Positions 10,796-22,154 are shown, counted from the first letter of the stretch. The stretch is 64,000 nt of DNA from Gymnopus androsaceus JB14 (GCA_009733575.1 ML769423.1:264233-328232); one strand, 5' to 3'. Made by a program: numbers and translations. The notes: generated from the letters alone by a model not told the origin.

Positions 10796-12165
10796 GGCAC
10801 TCAATGTTTACTTTGTTACTGATAATTATGCACATAATGTTATCTGCTTTCGTTTCCATTGTTCCTCCTGATGGCCCATTGCTTAAAACAACATACAGAA
10901 TATGAGAAATATGCTCATGTGTTTATCCATAGCAGATTAATATGCATTTAGTTGGTCAGAAATTTCGCAGATTTGAAGCAATGAACGACTCAAGTCAGAA
11001 TGGACTTTGAAACTAGCTTTTGGAAGTGTTCCTGTCTCTTCCAATGTATTCATCTCACTTCCAAAACCTGGACTGCCAGACGTGGATGTGAATGGATAGT
11101 TTCCATATTCTCGGACACTGCTTTTAATTATTATAACATGCAAATCCTTTGAAATGGATCCAATCCATCTGGTGAATACACTGTTAAATGAAAATGCCTC
11201 ATCCGCCAACCTCAGCTATTTGCACTGAATGTTGACCAGACTGTAAATAACTCAGTCATCATCCAGGTTTGAGGTAAAATCTCTGGAAGACATTCTACAA
11301 TAAAGTCATTTGAGTCGTCAAGATTTGGGTATTGTTAAGAAATACTGTTGCTAACTATGCACGTTAACATCATTGATGTACATGAATTGAGTTTAGGACC
11401 AGTTTAACAGAGCAGTAAGTAAATTAATGGGAAGCGACTAGTAACCCAATTGCAATGCATTTGTCCCATATTTTACTACTACTTACTGGTAAGACATTGC
11501 AGAAGTTTGACGATCATGTTAAAAACAATCCATGGTCCATTTTCATTGAAGCTCAAAACCCTGCATTGGCATTAAGTCTCATCTTAATGTTTCAATTCCA
11601 TTCAATGGACTGCCTGGTATACAGGTTCCAGCTTGCAAGACTCCTAGAAAATATTGACAGACAGTTGCGGTGGATTCATCAATTCGTTGATGAGCTCGGG
11701 GGCAAGCGCCCATTAGATGCTCATACAATCAACCTACAAAAATAATACTTTCTTGTGAGCCTCACTAGCTAAACTATTTTTCTCAGTCACATGAAGTGCA
11801 AAGAGTATTCAAAACATGTTATTGCAGAAGACTACTCGTGGCCACGGAAAAAAATGGACCACCTTTTTTGATCCCACTCATGTACTGGGTCATTTTACAT
11901 TCTTATACTTGCATTATAAGCCCCATACTTTCTGAGAATGTTTATGGCTATCAATACAACATATTCACCTACTCAAAATTCTTTGTGATCTCCTTTCCAA
12001 ACTGCACTGAAAATTGCAAGTTCAAATGCAAATGTGACCCGGACCGTTTTTTTCCGTGGCCATGAGTATATATTCTACCATAGAATGTACTTAAAGTAGC
12101 TCATCTGAGAGCATCATAATCAGAGTTGCAAGAATGCAAATAAATTCAAATGATCATACCTTCCT
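10796..12165. other. Gene-poor gap with a MITE and two weak ORFs
   Basis: This is between gene C and the 3' end of gene D. A minus frame at 10937-11209 and a plus frame at 11455-11745 (MHLSHILLLLTGKTLQKFDD start) are open but short, without recognised domains, exon partners or clear promoters. I rate each about 0.2 as a real gene. The MITE at 11835-12066 is listed separately. Otherwise AT-rich. Confidence 0.4.
11835..12066. mobile_element. Small MITE with GTGGCCACGGAAAAAAA ends
   Basis: The inverted ends read CTCGTGGCCACGGAAAAAAA on the left and its complement with one or two changes on the right. TA flanks both sides (11833-11834 and 12067-12068). At 232 bp with no coding capacity, it fits a Tc1/mariner-type MITE nested inside the KDZ element. 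Confidence 0.7.
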
Positions 12166-13028
12166 TCAATCAGTTTGCCACATCTCTGTAACAGACATCT
12201 CATAATCTTCATCGGGCGCTGCAGGGCGTACAATCCAGCCTCTCATTCCATTGGTGAATTTAATAATCATGCCTGCAGCAACCAGATCCCGGGTAGCATT
12301 GAGCACGCAAGCAAGCTCTTCATGACGCATCTCTGCCTCAGTCTGCCAGCGTGAATTAAAAGTTTCGTCTACACGCCTATACTGGTATTAATGAAAGGCA
12401 TCATAGCAATATCATTGAAAGGAATACTTACAACTGTCCTTCTTGGGCATTGTCCACCGAGGCAACCTTGATGAGTGGACGTCTGTCCGTGTCACTTATG
12501 AACAGAGGTAGCAAGGAGCACGGCGTGGTATAGAGAGGGCGGCGACGCCAGAATTTTTCTCTTCTCTCTGCATCGAGTGCTCAAATGTTACTTATAGTAA
12601 AGAACATATGGTCAAGGTAGTTCCTCTCCAAAATAAGTGCAGACCGAGTAATTGCATCCGTAGGGCCAGAATTGCAAACTGGCACTGCATAGGGAGTAGA
12701 AGGAGCGTTACTGCACTCATAATCAATTTCTTTCATAAGGAAAACAACATGAGAGGACTTACATGTGCACAATCCTCTCAATGGTGGTTGAGAGCCTTGG
12801 AAAATTAAAATTGGGCGCAGTGGCACTGCTACATACTCGTTCAGAAAGTCAAATAAAAAAGGAATAATGACTCTAAACTCACGCAGGCGTAGGACACTCC
12901 ATTTCAAATAGAGAGTGAAAGCAAGGCGGAGTTGTAGCAGAGAGATAGAGGCGTAGTGGTAGCTTATTCATAAGAGAGAAAGAGAGAAAGTCGTTATTCG
13001 TAATTCGCAAGAGAGAGGCACGTGGCAT
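12166..13028 (-). pseudogene. Cargo gene D, unidentified, one in-frame TGA
   Basis: The model is four exons: 13028-12883, 12795-12763 (33 bp), 12710-12432 and 12376-12166, with introns of 87, 52 and 55 bp. The exons sum to 669 bases, a multiple of three. The only break is a TGA at 12581-12583 where CGA (Arg) fits. The frame resumes at once with ALDAERREKFWRRRP. The C-terminal exon looks structured and intact (TEAEMRHEELACVLNATRD, then GMRGWIVRP). The start is uncertain: ATG at 13028 or the internal Met of MECPTPA. Family not recognised. The frame extends further upstream without an ATG. Confidence 0.6.
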
Positions 13029-13223
13029 CAAATCCAACTCTTCTCTCTCAATTTCCAACTCCCGCTCTCTGTCAAATGGCCGCAAACCAGCCAAAAATTT
13101 GGCATATTAATATTGAAGAGAATGAAGGTATGATATTAGATAGTCATTAATCATTGCTAGCATTCCTAATGTTTGACAGTTCTTGTTATACACGCACCCT
13201 CCATAACCTTGCAGGTCTTGGCA

Positions 13224-13991
13224 ATGCCTCGCAAAGCTGCCCGTTCTTCAGACCCAAAGTGCAATCCATGGAATTACAACTGCGTACAACTCACTCATCT
13301 AAAGAAGAAGCTCAAGACTAGGTTGGTCTATTCACCAGAGGATCACTCCAATCTCCATCTTTGCCTTCATGCCATGGAGGCTTACTCGGATCTCACATGG
13401 GAAAATCCTCCCACCTCAGACGTGGAGAAGGGCATGGCCCAAGTGCCCTGGTTTGCACCGTTCAGAACCAGGATTAACAGTGCCTGGGGGTGGGTAAACA
13501 AGCATTGATCACCTCCTCTAACCACAGAAGATGCTCCAACTTTCGCAGCGATATACATATCTGCTCACTCTGCTGCATCTTTGGTACCTTACCAGAAGAG
13601 TGACGTTGACCGCATCCCAAAGCCTCCTCCTCTGAAGGTAACATCGCAGGGGAACATGGAGCCTTACATTCCGGACGAACTCGAGGACAGTCTTGCATTT
13701 ATCCTATCCCTCACTCTTCCAGATCACTGGGAAGCACCCCCGTGTTTTCGTTATCTACCAGGTGAGGAGGATTGGGAGTATACAAAGGAAAAGGAGTTGG
13801 AGGCTTGGGTAGACTATCTGGAGCGGCAGTCCAAAGCATCATGGTGGACTCTGGATTTGAAGGAGCTGGCGGATGGTTGAAGATGGTGGAGCATTGGGGT
13901 ACAGGAGGCAATCGATGCTTGGAATGAGCAATGTATGTGGAAGGATGTTAACAATGATTGGCGTGAGGGAATGGTAGATTCGGATGCCTAG
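13224..13991 (+). pseudogene. Cargo gene E, unidentified, two in-frame TGAs
   Basis: One continuous 768-base frame runs from ATG (MPRKAARSSDPKCNPWNYN) to a TAG at 13989-13991. It is interrupted only by TGA at 13506-13508 and at 13878-13880, each where CGA fits. Protein-like composition continues past both. The sequence is Trp/Pro-rich (DSLAFILSLTLPDHWEAPP, EEDWEYTKEKELEAWVDYL), with no membrane segment or recognised domain. Gene E lies between gene D (-) and the TET/JBP-like gene (+). Confidence 0.6.
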
Positions 13992-14448
13992 ATAGTTTTT
14001 AGGAGTGTATCGCTGATTTCTATGTACTTTTATTTTGCTGGATTGGCTGCAATTGCAATTGGGCTGCTTGTATGCGGTTGGATCTGATTGTTATGACACG
14101 ACGTGATCCGTGTGACATGCGTGACTAAACTGCTTACTCGTCGACCTTCTTGCGCTTTTCCCTGCTCTTCCATGCTGCCGCTGCTGCTTGCGTGCAGTCT
14201 TGGAATGATTCATATTAGCTGTGGTGAGTTAAATTGCAACTACTTTTTCTTTTTTATTTAGCTACAAATTCAACGTGCTATGTAATGCCTTCGCTGCTCT
14301 TGCAAGTCACTCCTGCTGGGGAGATGAGTAATGAGTGCAGCTATCTCAGCAAATGCCTGTATTTCTTTTACTTGAATTTCTCACTTCTGCATAAACCACC
14401 TTTTTATCGCTGTTCTAACGCTATTCATTAGGTGTATTCAACGCTTCA
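13992..14448. promoter_or_regulatory. Upstream region of the TET/JBP-like gene
   Basis: This follows gene E. It contains short pyrimidine-rich tracts and a 65-codon frame (14234-14431) that I cannot connect by a convincing splice. It probably holds the promoter and 5' UTR of the TET/JBP-like gene, possibly with an upstream exon. No other gene is seen. Confidence 0.35.
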
Positions 14449-16290
14449 ATGGCGAGTGGCGCTCATGTGGTTGGTTTGAATTTGCTCTTGTGCAAGCCTT
14501 TTATTAATGGACTTTTCTGGATTTTGCAGATGCGTTCAGGCCATATCTTTGCCAAATGGACTTCAGCTTTTATCCAACCAGCCACCGCCGCTTTCGACCT
14601 TGAGTCTACAATTGTAAAGGTGGCCTCGGATGCTTCAGGCGTTCCATCCGACTTCGTGGATTTGCCTTTTCTCATCTCCAGTGCTTCCTCACCACTCTCA
14701 TCCAAGCTTTCATTGCCTCATATATCAGGTACTACCTCCCCTCTCAACACCGCTGGTATCATGGCATTGGATCTCCTCGAGGTGAACCGTCACCTTGGTA
14801 GTCCTACCCCTGGATTTAAATGTTCTGCTGAATCACCTGCACCCACTCCATCTGGGTCATTTGAGATGGTGAAAAAGAATGTTCGCTGTCGTCATGGGCG
14901 TGGCAGAAATTCCGTGAAGGCCAAATCTACCTCCTCCGCCCACTCCGATCCTTCCATTCACTCAATCCCTTCCCAACCGTTCACATTCCAATCGCCGTTA
15001 AAGCCCCCACTTGCCCCCAAAGTTGCTTCCCATGTCAAGTCACACGCGCATCGTGCTAGCAAGCATTGCAGGGTGGATGCTGTCGGATACCGGGTTCCAG
15101 CCAAGCATCTTGAACGCATTGTGGAGCAAGCTGCCCCTGTTTCCACTAGTTTGGACACGGACAGAATGCATGCTTACACCTCTGGCTATATTGGCAAGGA
15201 GCGTGTAGCTCCTAGAGCCGCGGATCATACTTGGTCGCTAAATGAGCTGGTCAGCCCCAACAGCACATTCCAATTCACTCTGATACCAGCAGAGTTTGAC
15301 AGCGGGTAAGTTGCTTGTTCTTCATGAGCAGCTTCACTGCTCTGACGGCTGCTTTATTATATAGGATTTCACGACCTATAGTTGATGCATCTCAGTGCGT
15401 GTTTGGTGCAGTTATCCCACCACCCAGGGCTGCCGGCGGTTCAGGCGGGCCTGATCCTACCTTTCTTGCTGCCACAGATGAATGTGCCAAACTTCTTGAG
15501 TGCAATCAATCCAAGTTGTTCAAGCACCGCGACGGTACACCAAAGACCCCACGTAAGCATTGTCAAGGTATATTTGCAGTTGAGGCTGTTGGCGTCTCTT
15601 TTGGCGGTGGTCAAGAGGTATATTATAGCATTGTACCAATCTCTTGCACATCGCTGATTTTTCTCACAGTATCCTAAACGAATATACCATTCTGAAGCTC
15701 ATGCGAAAATCCTCAACGCATTTCTGGCAGCTCTATGCTTTATTTGGCTAGCTCAGCATGCCTCATCTGGTTTTTTCACTTGGGCACCCCGTTTGTATGC
15801 ATACTATGCTCAAAACAAAACATGTGTTGAGCAAGAAAATCCAGGTATACATTGGAACTTTGCTAGGAGTATTTTTGCCTGCTGTACGTTCAATTTCGGT
15901 CCTCAGACAGTCACCGTGGAGCATCTAGATCACCTCAATTATCTTTTTGGTTGGTGCGCAATCACAGCGCTGGGGAAGTTCAATTACTGCCAAGGAGGGC
16001 ATTTTGTACTATGGGATCTGGGCCTCGTTGTTGAACTCCCTCCTGGTTGGACTATTCTCGTTCCCTCTGCGTATCTTTGTCACTCGAACACAATCATACG
16101 GGTTCATGAAACTTGTTATTCATTTACGCAATATACTGCAGGAGGCTTGTTTCGTATTGTGGACAATGACGGCCAAATACGCCATTGGATGTCTGAGGTA
16201 GAGCTGGCAGAAGCCAAGCAGAAGCAGCGGGATCGTGTTTTGGAGGGTATGAACCTGTATTCAACACTGGATGAATTGAGAAGGGCATGA
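14449..16290 (+). CDS. TET/JBP-like 2-oxoglutarate/Fe(II) dioxygenase, open frame
   Basis: Three exons, 14449-15305, 15365-15617 and 15670-16290 (introns 59 and 52 bp), sum to 1731 bases (576 residues) with no internal stop. The C-terminal third resembles fungal TET/JBP domains: Fe-binding HxD in VEHLDHLNYL (15922-15930), the strand WDLGLVVELPPGW, a distal His in CHSNTI (16081-16083), then TQYTAGGLFRIVD. TET/JBP enzymes oxidise 5-methylcytosine (or thymine for JBP) in DNA in the nucleus. The Arg expected in the HETxYSF position is Cys here (16114-16116, TGT where CGT fits), which may cripple 2-oxoglutarate binding. The N-terminal 250 residues are Ser/Pro-rich. The start could instead be ATG at 14530, right after a splice-acceptor-like CAG. 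Confidence 0.75.
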
Positions 16291-16399
16291 CCTTAATAAT
16301 CGAAATATTTGGTAGTACATTTGTTATTATGCATAAGAAAAAAGTACCTTATTGAGTATTGGAGCGCCCATTGTTATGCATAAGGAGTGAGCGCCCGTT
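16291..16399. promoter_or_regulatory. Short gene border with GCATAA motifs
   Basis: Between the TET/JBP-like gene and gene F there are two TTATGCATAAG words and one variant, TTATGAATAAG (running to 16410). These match the palindromes at 8583-8645 and in the subterminal regions. They may serve the promoter of gene F or be transposase contacts. Confidence 0.35.
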
Positions 16400-17149
16400 A
16401 TGAATAAGGAAAGAGTGCCTGATTTGGTAACAACAAACAAACAAGGGTCAACTGCTTGTGCCTTGCCTTCTACTTTGACCTCAACATTTCAACGACATGA
16501 TGAATCAGTCCAAAAAGATCAGTACTATTCATGGGCTGTCGAAATTTTCTGCGCTGATAATGATAGCAAGTCTTATGCAAGCAGTGACTGAGGTGACGAC
16601 TGTCAGCATTCTCTGGTCGCCACTCGCAGAATCAGCATAGAATCATACTTCAAACTCCAAGCTCGTATTATCAAACGTTCAATTTACTTGGGAGGGTTCA
16701 GACGTGCTCTCAATTCTGGTTTGCTCGATACCCTCAAGCAGAGAATGTCCCAGCATTTACTAGTAGCTGCACATCTGGATGCTGCGGCTCACCAGTGGGT
16801 CATGCGTGCCAATAGTGATGATTTTGAGCATTGTGAGCGAGTCTGGAGTCTTCTTGCCGGTGAACAAAGGTATGCTGGTTTGTTTTTATACAGAACCGCT
16901 GTTTCATTCTCATTCAACATGTCCGACATTAGAAGCTTTAACGAGTTGGCAACTTCTTGTAACGCTACTCTCATTGTCGAGTCTTCACACAGCTGTTACG
17001 AAATTCAATCCATCCATAAACGAATCGTGGAGAAGCGTATCAATGAGTTGAATAGGACTTCAGATGGGCTTATTGATCTAGCTATATTGTTGGATCCAGA
17101 GACAGACGAAGGAGATGAGCTGCATGCGCATATTGAAGAGATTGACTAG
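16400..17149 (+). pseudogene. Cargo gene F, unidentified, one in-frame TGA
   Basis: A 750-base frame starts at ATG (MNKERVPDLVTTNK) and ends at TAG 17147-17149. Its single stop is TGA at 16589-16591, where CGA fits (SD-stop-GDD). The downstream part is protein-like and helical (RRALNSGLLDTLKQRMSQHL, AAHQWVMRANSDDFEHCERV), with an acidic C-terminus. No known motif is seen. It sits about 120 bp before the KDZ transposase start, on the same strand. Confidence 0.55.
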
Positions 17150-17271
17150 TATATGTATTATATGGCTTGAAACCACCCATAATGTTTGATCAATATGATG
17201 TCAAGCCTTGCGAGAATCAACAAATATGGCAAAACGTGCCGCTCTAACAAATACTTCGTTGAACTCGAATC

Positions 17272-20200
17272 ATGAACCACCTGGGTAGTGAGCCCCTTGC
17301 TCATAACCGCAAGAAAAATAAATCCAAGGCTGCTTTACCTGGACTTCATGCTAGGTTGCGAATGGAGGATGTGTTCAGGCCTGTGGAAAAAGCGGTAGTC
17401 CACTGTGATATATTGTCTGCAGATGGCTGACGAGTCAAGCGCAATGCAATGGAGACCACAGTAGCCTCACCAATAAAACGACACAAAGGAGAATCTAGTA
17501 GCTCTGGTTCGAGTAGCTTCAGGATCTGGGTCTGGCCTGTACAATACGTCGCCTGAGTTCAGCGCTCTTCTTTCAATGACGATTCACTGGTTTTCAGAAC
17601 GAGCCTCTCAAAGAAGTCGAGGACAGCACAAAACACTCGGGGGAAGACATACAAGTAGATATGTTAGAAATTGTCACTCGTACACAATGCAGGTAGTATC
17701 AGACATTAGTGAGTAATTTTAGCGAATCTCCTATATTCAATGAAATGACAATACTAATATGGTACCCTAGGACGAACCCATGAGACAATGGACACCTTTC
17801 TGATGACAAATATCTTGGTGAAATGCTGAGGGCTGAAGGACGGGGAGATGGGAACAAGGAGTGTTGCTATGCCTGTGGCAGAATAGATGAAGAACATGCT
17901 CCATTCTTTCATTGCATCTCAGGATGCTTTTCAATGGACCTCTTGTGTGAGGAGTGCTGCTGCAGAGCACCATCAGGATTCGACCATTGGATATTGTTGA
18001 GGTATGTGTTGTGCACATATGCATTTATTGACTGACTGATATTGATGGGTTATAGTGGTGGAATGGGAGATTCTTCGAGAGAATTGCTCTGCAGGATATA
18101 GGTATCATGTAGTACAGACCAGTCATTGCCAGGGGAAATCTTGTTTGGTCCCTCGTATTATTCAAAACTTTACTGTTATCCACACCAATGGCATACATCA
18201 CTGTCCGTATGGTTTTTTGCAACTGTTTCGAGAAATCCTCAGCTGGAGAGTGGAGGTCACAACTATTACGTTGGCAGTGGTACCCTGCTACACACCTGGA
18301 GCCTCAGACAGCTGCTACCTTTGACGTGTTGAATCATTTACATGTGCTGACGCTGCAGGGCAAGGTTACAACCTAGTGACTATTACGCTGGTCTAGAGAA
18401 ATTGACCAATAACATTGGAGCGAGAGGATCAGCGAGTATTTTTATTTGAATATATTTTATTACTTGAGAGCTAATATTTTTATGCGTTTTATAGGACTGT
18501 TACAAAGAGTTCTCTAGGATGATTCGTCAATGGCGCCATCTGAAGATGCTGAAGCGAGCAGGGACGAGGAAATGACTCACACGAAACAGTAGCAGAAACA
18601 AAATCTGGTGAACTTGCTGTGGAATGTATAGCTTGCCCAAAGCCCGGGGTGAATCTACCAGATGACTGGGAGGTGGTGGATAGGAAGCTTTTGTGAGTAA
18701 TTTCTTGTAGAGCTAATTAAACAGTTAATGGTTTTCTTGGCAGTTTCAAATATTTCTTGTACCTTGCTGAAGATTGTTGCTTTCGCCTCAAGCATCGTCT
18801 GGTATCTTCAGAAGCTAAGGATCCAGGGCTTAGTACGGGTAGTTCCTTCTTTGTAGAGGACGAGCCATTCCAGTCAATTTCTCAAAGGTGTGACAGATCA
18901 GCAGGAGGTAGAATGTCTGAATCTTTTTCGTCCTTATGCATTATTGATCTGTTTGAATTTAGATGTCAACCTGTACAGGACTAGCAGCCTTGGATCATGC
19001 AAATACCAAGTATTCTTGGGGATACGCAACAACTGGTGTTGGACTATTGGTGTGTGCTCGCCATGAATTTGTGATGCCAAATAGCGTGGTGGATTTGCAG
19101 AAGGGGGAACGGTATGTGATTTTCACCATGTAATTCGAACAGCAGCTGAACAGTACCTACATAGATATGCAAACATGGATTACTCCTTTCGGTTCTCTGT
19201 TGCGCTATGTGGATCCTCAGCTGACGGTTGTGCAATCCTACGATATCAGTATGTCAGTGGTCAAAAAATTTATATCAGCGTATGAAGTTCATGCCAGTGC
19301 TTGTAAAAGAAAACTTTCCTCTGAAAAAGCTGTTCTTTGTTATACCTGAAATTGCATATACATGGCGGGCATATTCAGAATTGCCAAAACAATTTCTCTG
19401 CTGAATTGGCTGTTTCGGAGCTGGTAGAATGGATGGAGAGGGAATTGAGCGGGGCTGGGCTCATATGGGTCCGGTGGCTACAAGTACTCGAGACATGGGT
19501 CCTGGAAACAGGCATGAGGTTCTTGATGATCACTTCATGCATTGGAACTGGAGGAAGCTGACTGGTTTGGGTGCGTATATATGATTAATCCTTTTATTAA
19601 TTGTCTGATTAAAATCGATAATTTAAATAGGTATTCTTTTGAGGAAATGTATGTGTGAAGCAGTTGCTCAAGCCGAGATTCACCGTCAAAGCCTAGCAGC
19701 ATGTTTCAGAAGGTCGAGATTCTGAAGTGGAGGCATGGACAAGTATGATTGAGGCTTGGATTCAAGGAGCTAGATCTACCAGTCAGTGAACAAGAGGCGG
19801 TGAATCCCTATTTCAGTGTGAAAATCAGGTAAGTATTGTCTACATTTCCAGTTATTATGCAGCTAAGTGGTCATTCGTAGGTATGACTGAGGCCCAGGTC
19901 CGACTTACTTTGGCAGAAGAGGAGGCGAAGCTGGAGAAGGAGAGGCAGAGCATACACACTGTAACTCCAAGCTCCTTTATAAGTCAAATGCTGAATGCTC
20001 AGGATGCATTGTACATGTCATTCATCTGAGGTTTTGTACAGGTTACTAAATAAAAATTATAGGCATAATTTGAAGCAGGAACTAGCGTGAGAGAAAAAAC
20101 AATGCACAGACTCCAGCACAACAAACCAGCACTATCGAGAAACGCATGAAGATCAGCCAAACAGTAGGGTGTCTCCATTCCTACCAGGCCTGTGTATATG

Positions 20201-21331
20201 CCTGCGGTGTTGAAAATCCTTGCAAAGCAAGTGGCTGGAGGGAAGTCTTCCAGAGAACATGGAAGATTTGCCTTTAATCTTTCCAGTCTGATCTGAATTT
20301 AGAGGAGCGAAGCATGGCTTGTCGAGATGGGCTGGTGGAGGTAGAAAAGAAATTACAGGGGGCTCAGCTCCATAGTTCTTTGGATTCCTTGCAGAATAAC
20401 CTCCATATGAAGGCTCGACTTTTGACCTACCGTACCACCAATGTCGCTCATCAAGGAATGGTCAGAAAGTCGCAGGCCCTGTTCAACAGAACTCAGAAGC
20501 AGATTGATCTATCTGCAGGAAAATATTGCGATGCAAGAGCTGCTTTAGTTCGGTTGATTGACGAAGGAACACATGAGGTGGAAAGAGCTTCAGCCTTCAG
20601 ATGTACGGATGTTGGATGACTGGGACATGGCAGTTGGTATGGCAAGGAAAAGATTGGGAAAAAAGAGAAGAGAACGTATGGCAGCTGAAGCTGAGGAGGA
20701 GGCACAGAGTGCGGTAGGCATGGATGCATGACGAAAGGTGTTGCAGGGCTTGCAAAATGGTAGTAGGGGAAGGTACCAGGCTGACGTCCTGGATTTGGAT
20801 GGAGGGTGGGGAATGCCTGATTGACCAGGAGGCTTTAGAACAAGGTACTATATGCATTATTTTGAGCTCAATGATTACCACTAACCATCTGTATCAGGTA
20901 TTTGTGTGTAATGGTGTAAGGCGCATGCGCGAGCTGAGCAATGGAGGGAGGAGGTTGTGTTGCTGGAGGAAGAGATGTGGCGCTGCCAGGTAATGCTGGA
21001 GGTTAAAGCCAGGGAATGGGAGCAGCATGTAAGTTACAATGGCCCGTTGGCAATTGGAGTGGACGAGGGGCATAGGGAGGGGGTTGTAGCATATGCCACC
21101 TCACAAGTGGCAGTCTTGTGCAGGATTGCATCTCGATTCAGGAGCAGTTGGGCTGGAGTAGCCAAAGAAGGCATAGCAGATGCTCAGACGGCAGAGATGG
21201 TAGACAAACCACCGTTGAGGGACAGAGAGGGAGATGACAGTGAAGCTGGGCAGGATCACAATGATGACGGAGATGAGGAGGAGGAGGAGGAGGAGCTAGA
21301 TGATGTAAACAACATGCCACTGGACAATTAA
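17272..21331 (+). pseudogene. KDZ transposase, first copy, heavily decayed
   Basis: The order of blocks matches CxC-type KDZ transposases. The N-terminus is MNHLGSEPLAHNRKKNKSKA with a LRMEDVFRPVEK block, broken by TGA at 17428-17430. A Cys cluster follows (CCYACGR..LLCEECCC, about 17850-17970). Then come a NGIHHC block, FDVLNHLHVLTLQGKV, a LVSSEAKDPGLSTG block, GLAALDHANTKYS, a SYDI segment, GEGIERGWAHMGPV (19430-19570) with the catalytic Glu, and the long helical C-terminus ending in an acidic tail at 21331. Introns are visible near 18002-18056 and 18692-18743. Several frameshifts and stops (for example near 18376 and from 19100 to 20300) make this inactive. The enzyme would have been the nuclear transposase acting on the TIRs at 4284 and 21616. 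Confidence 0.85.
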
Positions 21332-21461
21332 TTTTACGCATAACATTGTTATGCATTAGAATCTTACACATTAGAATCTTACGCGTAAGTAGTACTATTT
21401 CTTTATGGCACTTATGGCGCTTAGTCTGCATGTATATCCGAGTTGTCCAATCTGACTGAAG

Positions 21462-21616
21462 CACTATCTGACTTACATAATTACGATTTTGGGCATCTGG
21501 AGCTATCCGGTAAACCTGCCAGCCCCCGGCCAAAGCTCCAGGGCACCGATTAATATTGGTTAGTTATGCATTAAACCAGCCCAAGACTTCTCAGGTCGTT
21601 ATGCGTTAATCTCACA
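21462..21616 (-). repeat. Right terminal inverted repeat of the large element
   Basis: The complement of this segment aligns with 4284-4470 from TGTGAGATTAACGCATAAC inward, lacking the small hairpin of the left arm. Inside it, 21332-21461 carries further GCATAAC/TTACGCGTAAG words. Directly outside it begins the retrotransposon gag remnant. Confidence 0.85.
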
Positions 21617-21659
21617 ACAATGGGTGTCTTCACCAGAACATGTTTGTGCTTGTCAAGAT

Positions 21660-22154
21660 GGGGGGGACTTCACAGGAGTTTTGCTCAGAGCAGCCAGAGT
21701 ACCCTGGACCCCGCAAGAGTGGGTGGAAATGAATCGTTGGAGGGTGCAAAACCTCTGCCTATGATGTGGGGGCCAGGGCCATTATCAGGCAAGCTGCGAA
21801 AATCCTGAATCTAAATTGCCACCGAAGGAGGGTGGCAACGAGGGTGATTCAACTCACCCAAATAAGGATATCATGTGTGCAGTGTTCACTCCAGATGGAA
21901 GCACTGACCCAACAAGTTCTGGAACAGGCATATTGCAGGTGGTATTCTCTGTCGAGGATAGAGACAAGTCGCAGAAAAACTGGAAGCTCATTGAAGACAA
22001 GGAGGTCCTTCCTTTCAGTTCACTCAGGAAATGGAGTGGGGGGCCGGGGCTCCGGGAAGGAAATAGAGGAATCTCGGGGCCCTGTTTCACCCGTCATAGG
22101 TTGAGCAGCGCACACGGGGGCAACACCAGCTTGACTATCCTCAAGGTCCCATAA
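21660..22154 (+). pseudogene. gag C-terminal fragment with broken CCHC zinc knuckle
   Basis: The frame carries PWTPQEWVEMNRWRVQNLCL, then a stop, then CGGQGHYQASC. This is a C-x2-C-x4-H-x4-C nucleocapsid knuckle in which one spacer codon is TGA (21762-21764). The knuckle packages RNA in the capsid. Downstream of it is a poorly conserved linker ending at 22154. The N-terminal capsid region is absent. Confidence 0.7.

Larger units (their letters stand above)
4284..21616. mobile_element. 17.3 kb KDZ-type DNA transposon with TET/JBP-like cargo
   Basis: Long inverted repeats bound this segment (4284-4470 and 21462-21616, starting TGTGAGATTAACGCATAAC). Inside, in order, are a large KDZ-associated gene (-), gene B (-), gene C (+), gene D (-), gene E (+), a TET/JBP-like gene (+), gene F (+) and a KDZ transposase (+) ending just inside the right TIR. 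KDZ transposons with TET/JBP genes are an established arrangement in mushroom genomes (Iyer and co-workers). Most genes carry in-frame TGA codons where CGA fits, so this copy is probably dead. No target-site duplication was found. Confidence 0.85.

Noticed and set aside
11455..11745. Independent 96-residue protein gene
   Set aside because: Open frame only. No exon partner, domain or conserved context was seen, so it is mentioned within the gap and not called.
12568..12591. Intron in gene D spanning the stop at 12581
   Set aside because: It would be only 24 bp long. The frame is the same on both sides, so a single TGA is simpler.
13506..13550. Intron in gene E with donor GTAAAC and acceptor CACAG
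   Set aside because: Joining there gives the wrong phase, while reading straight through one TGA keeps the downstream protein-like frame.
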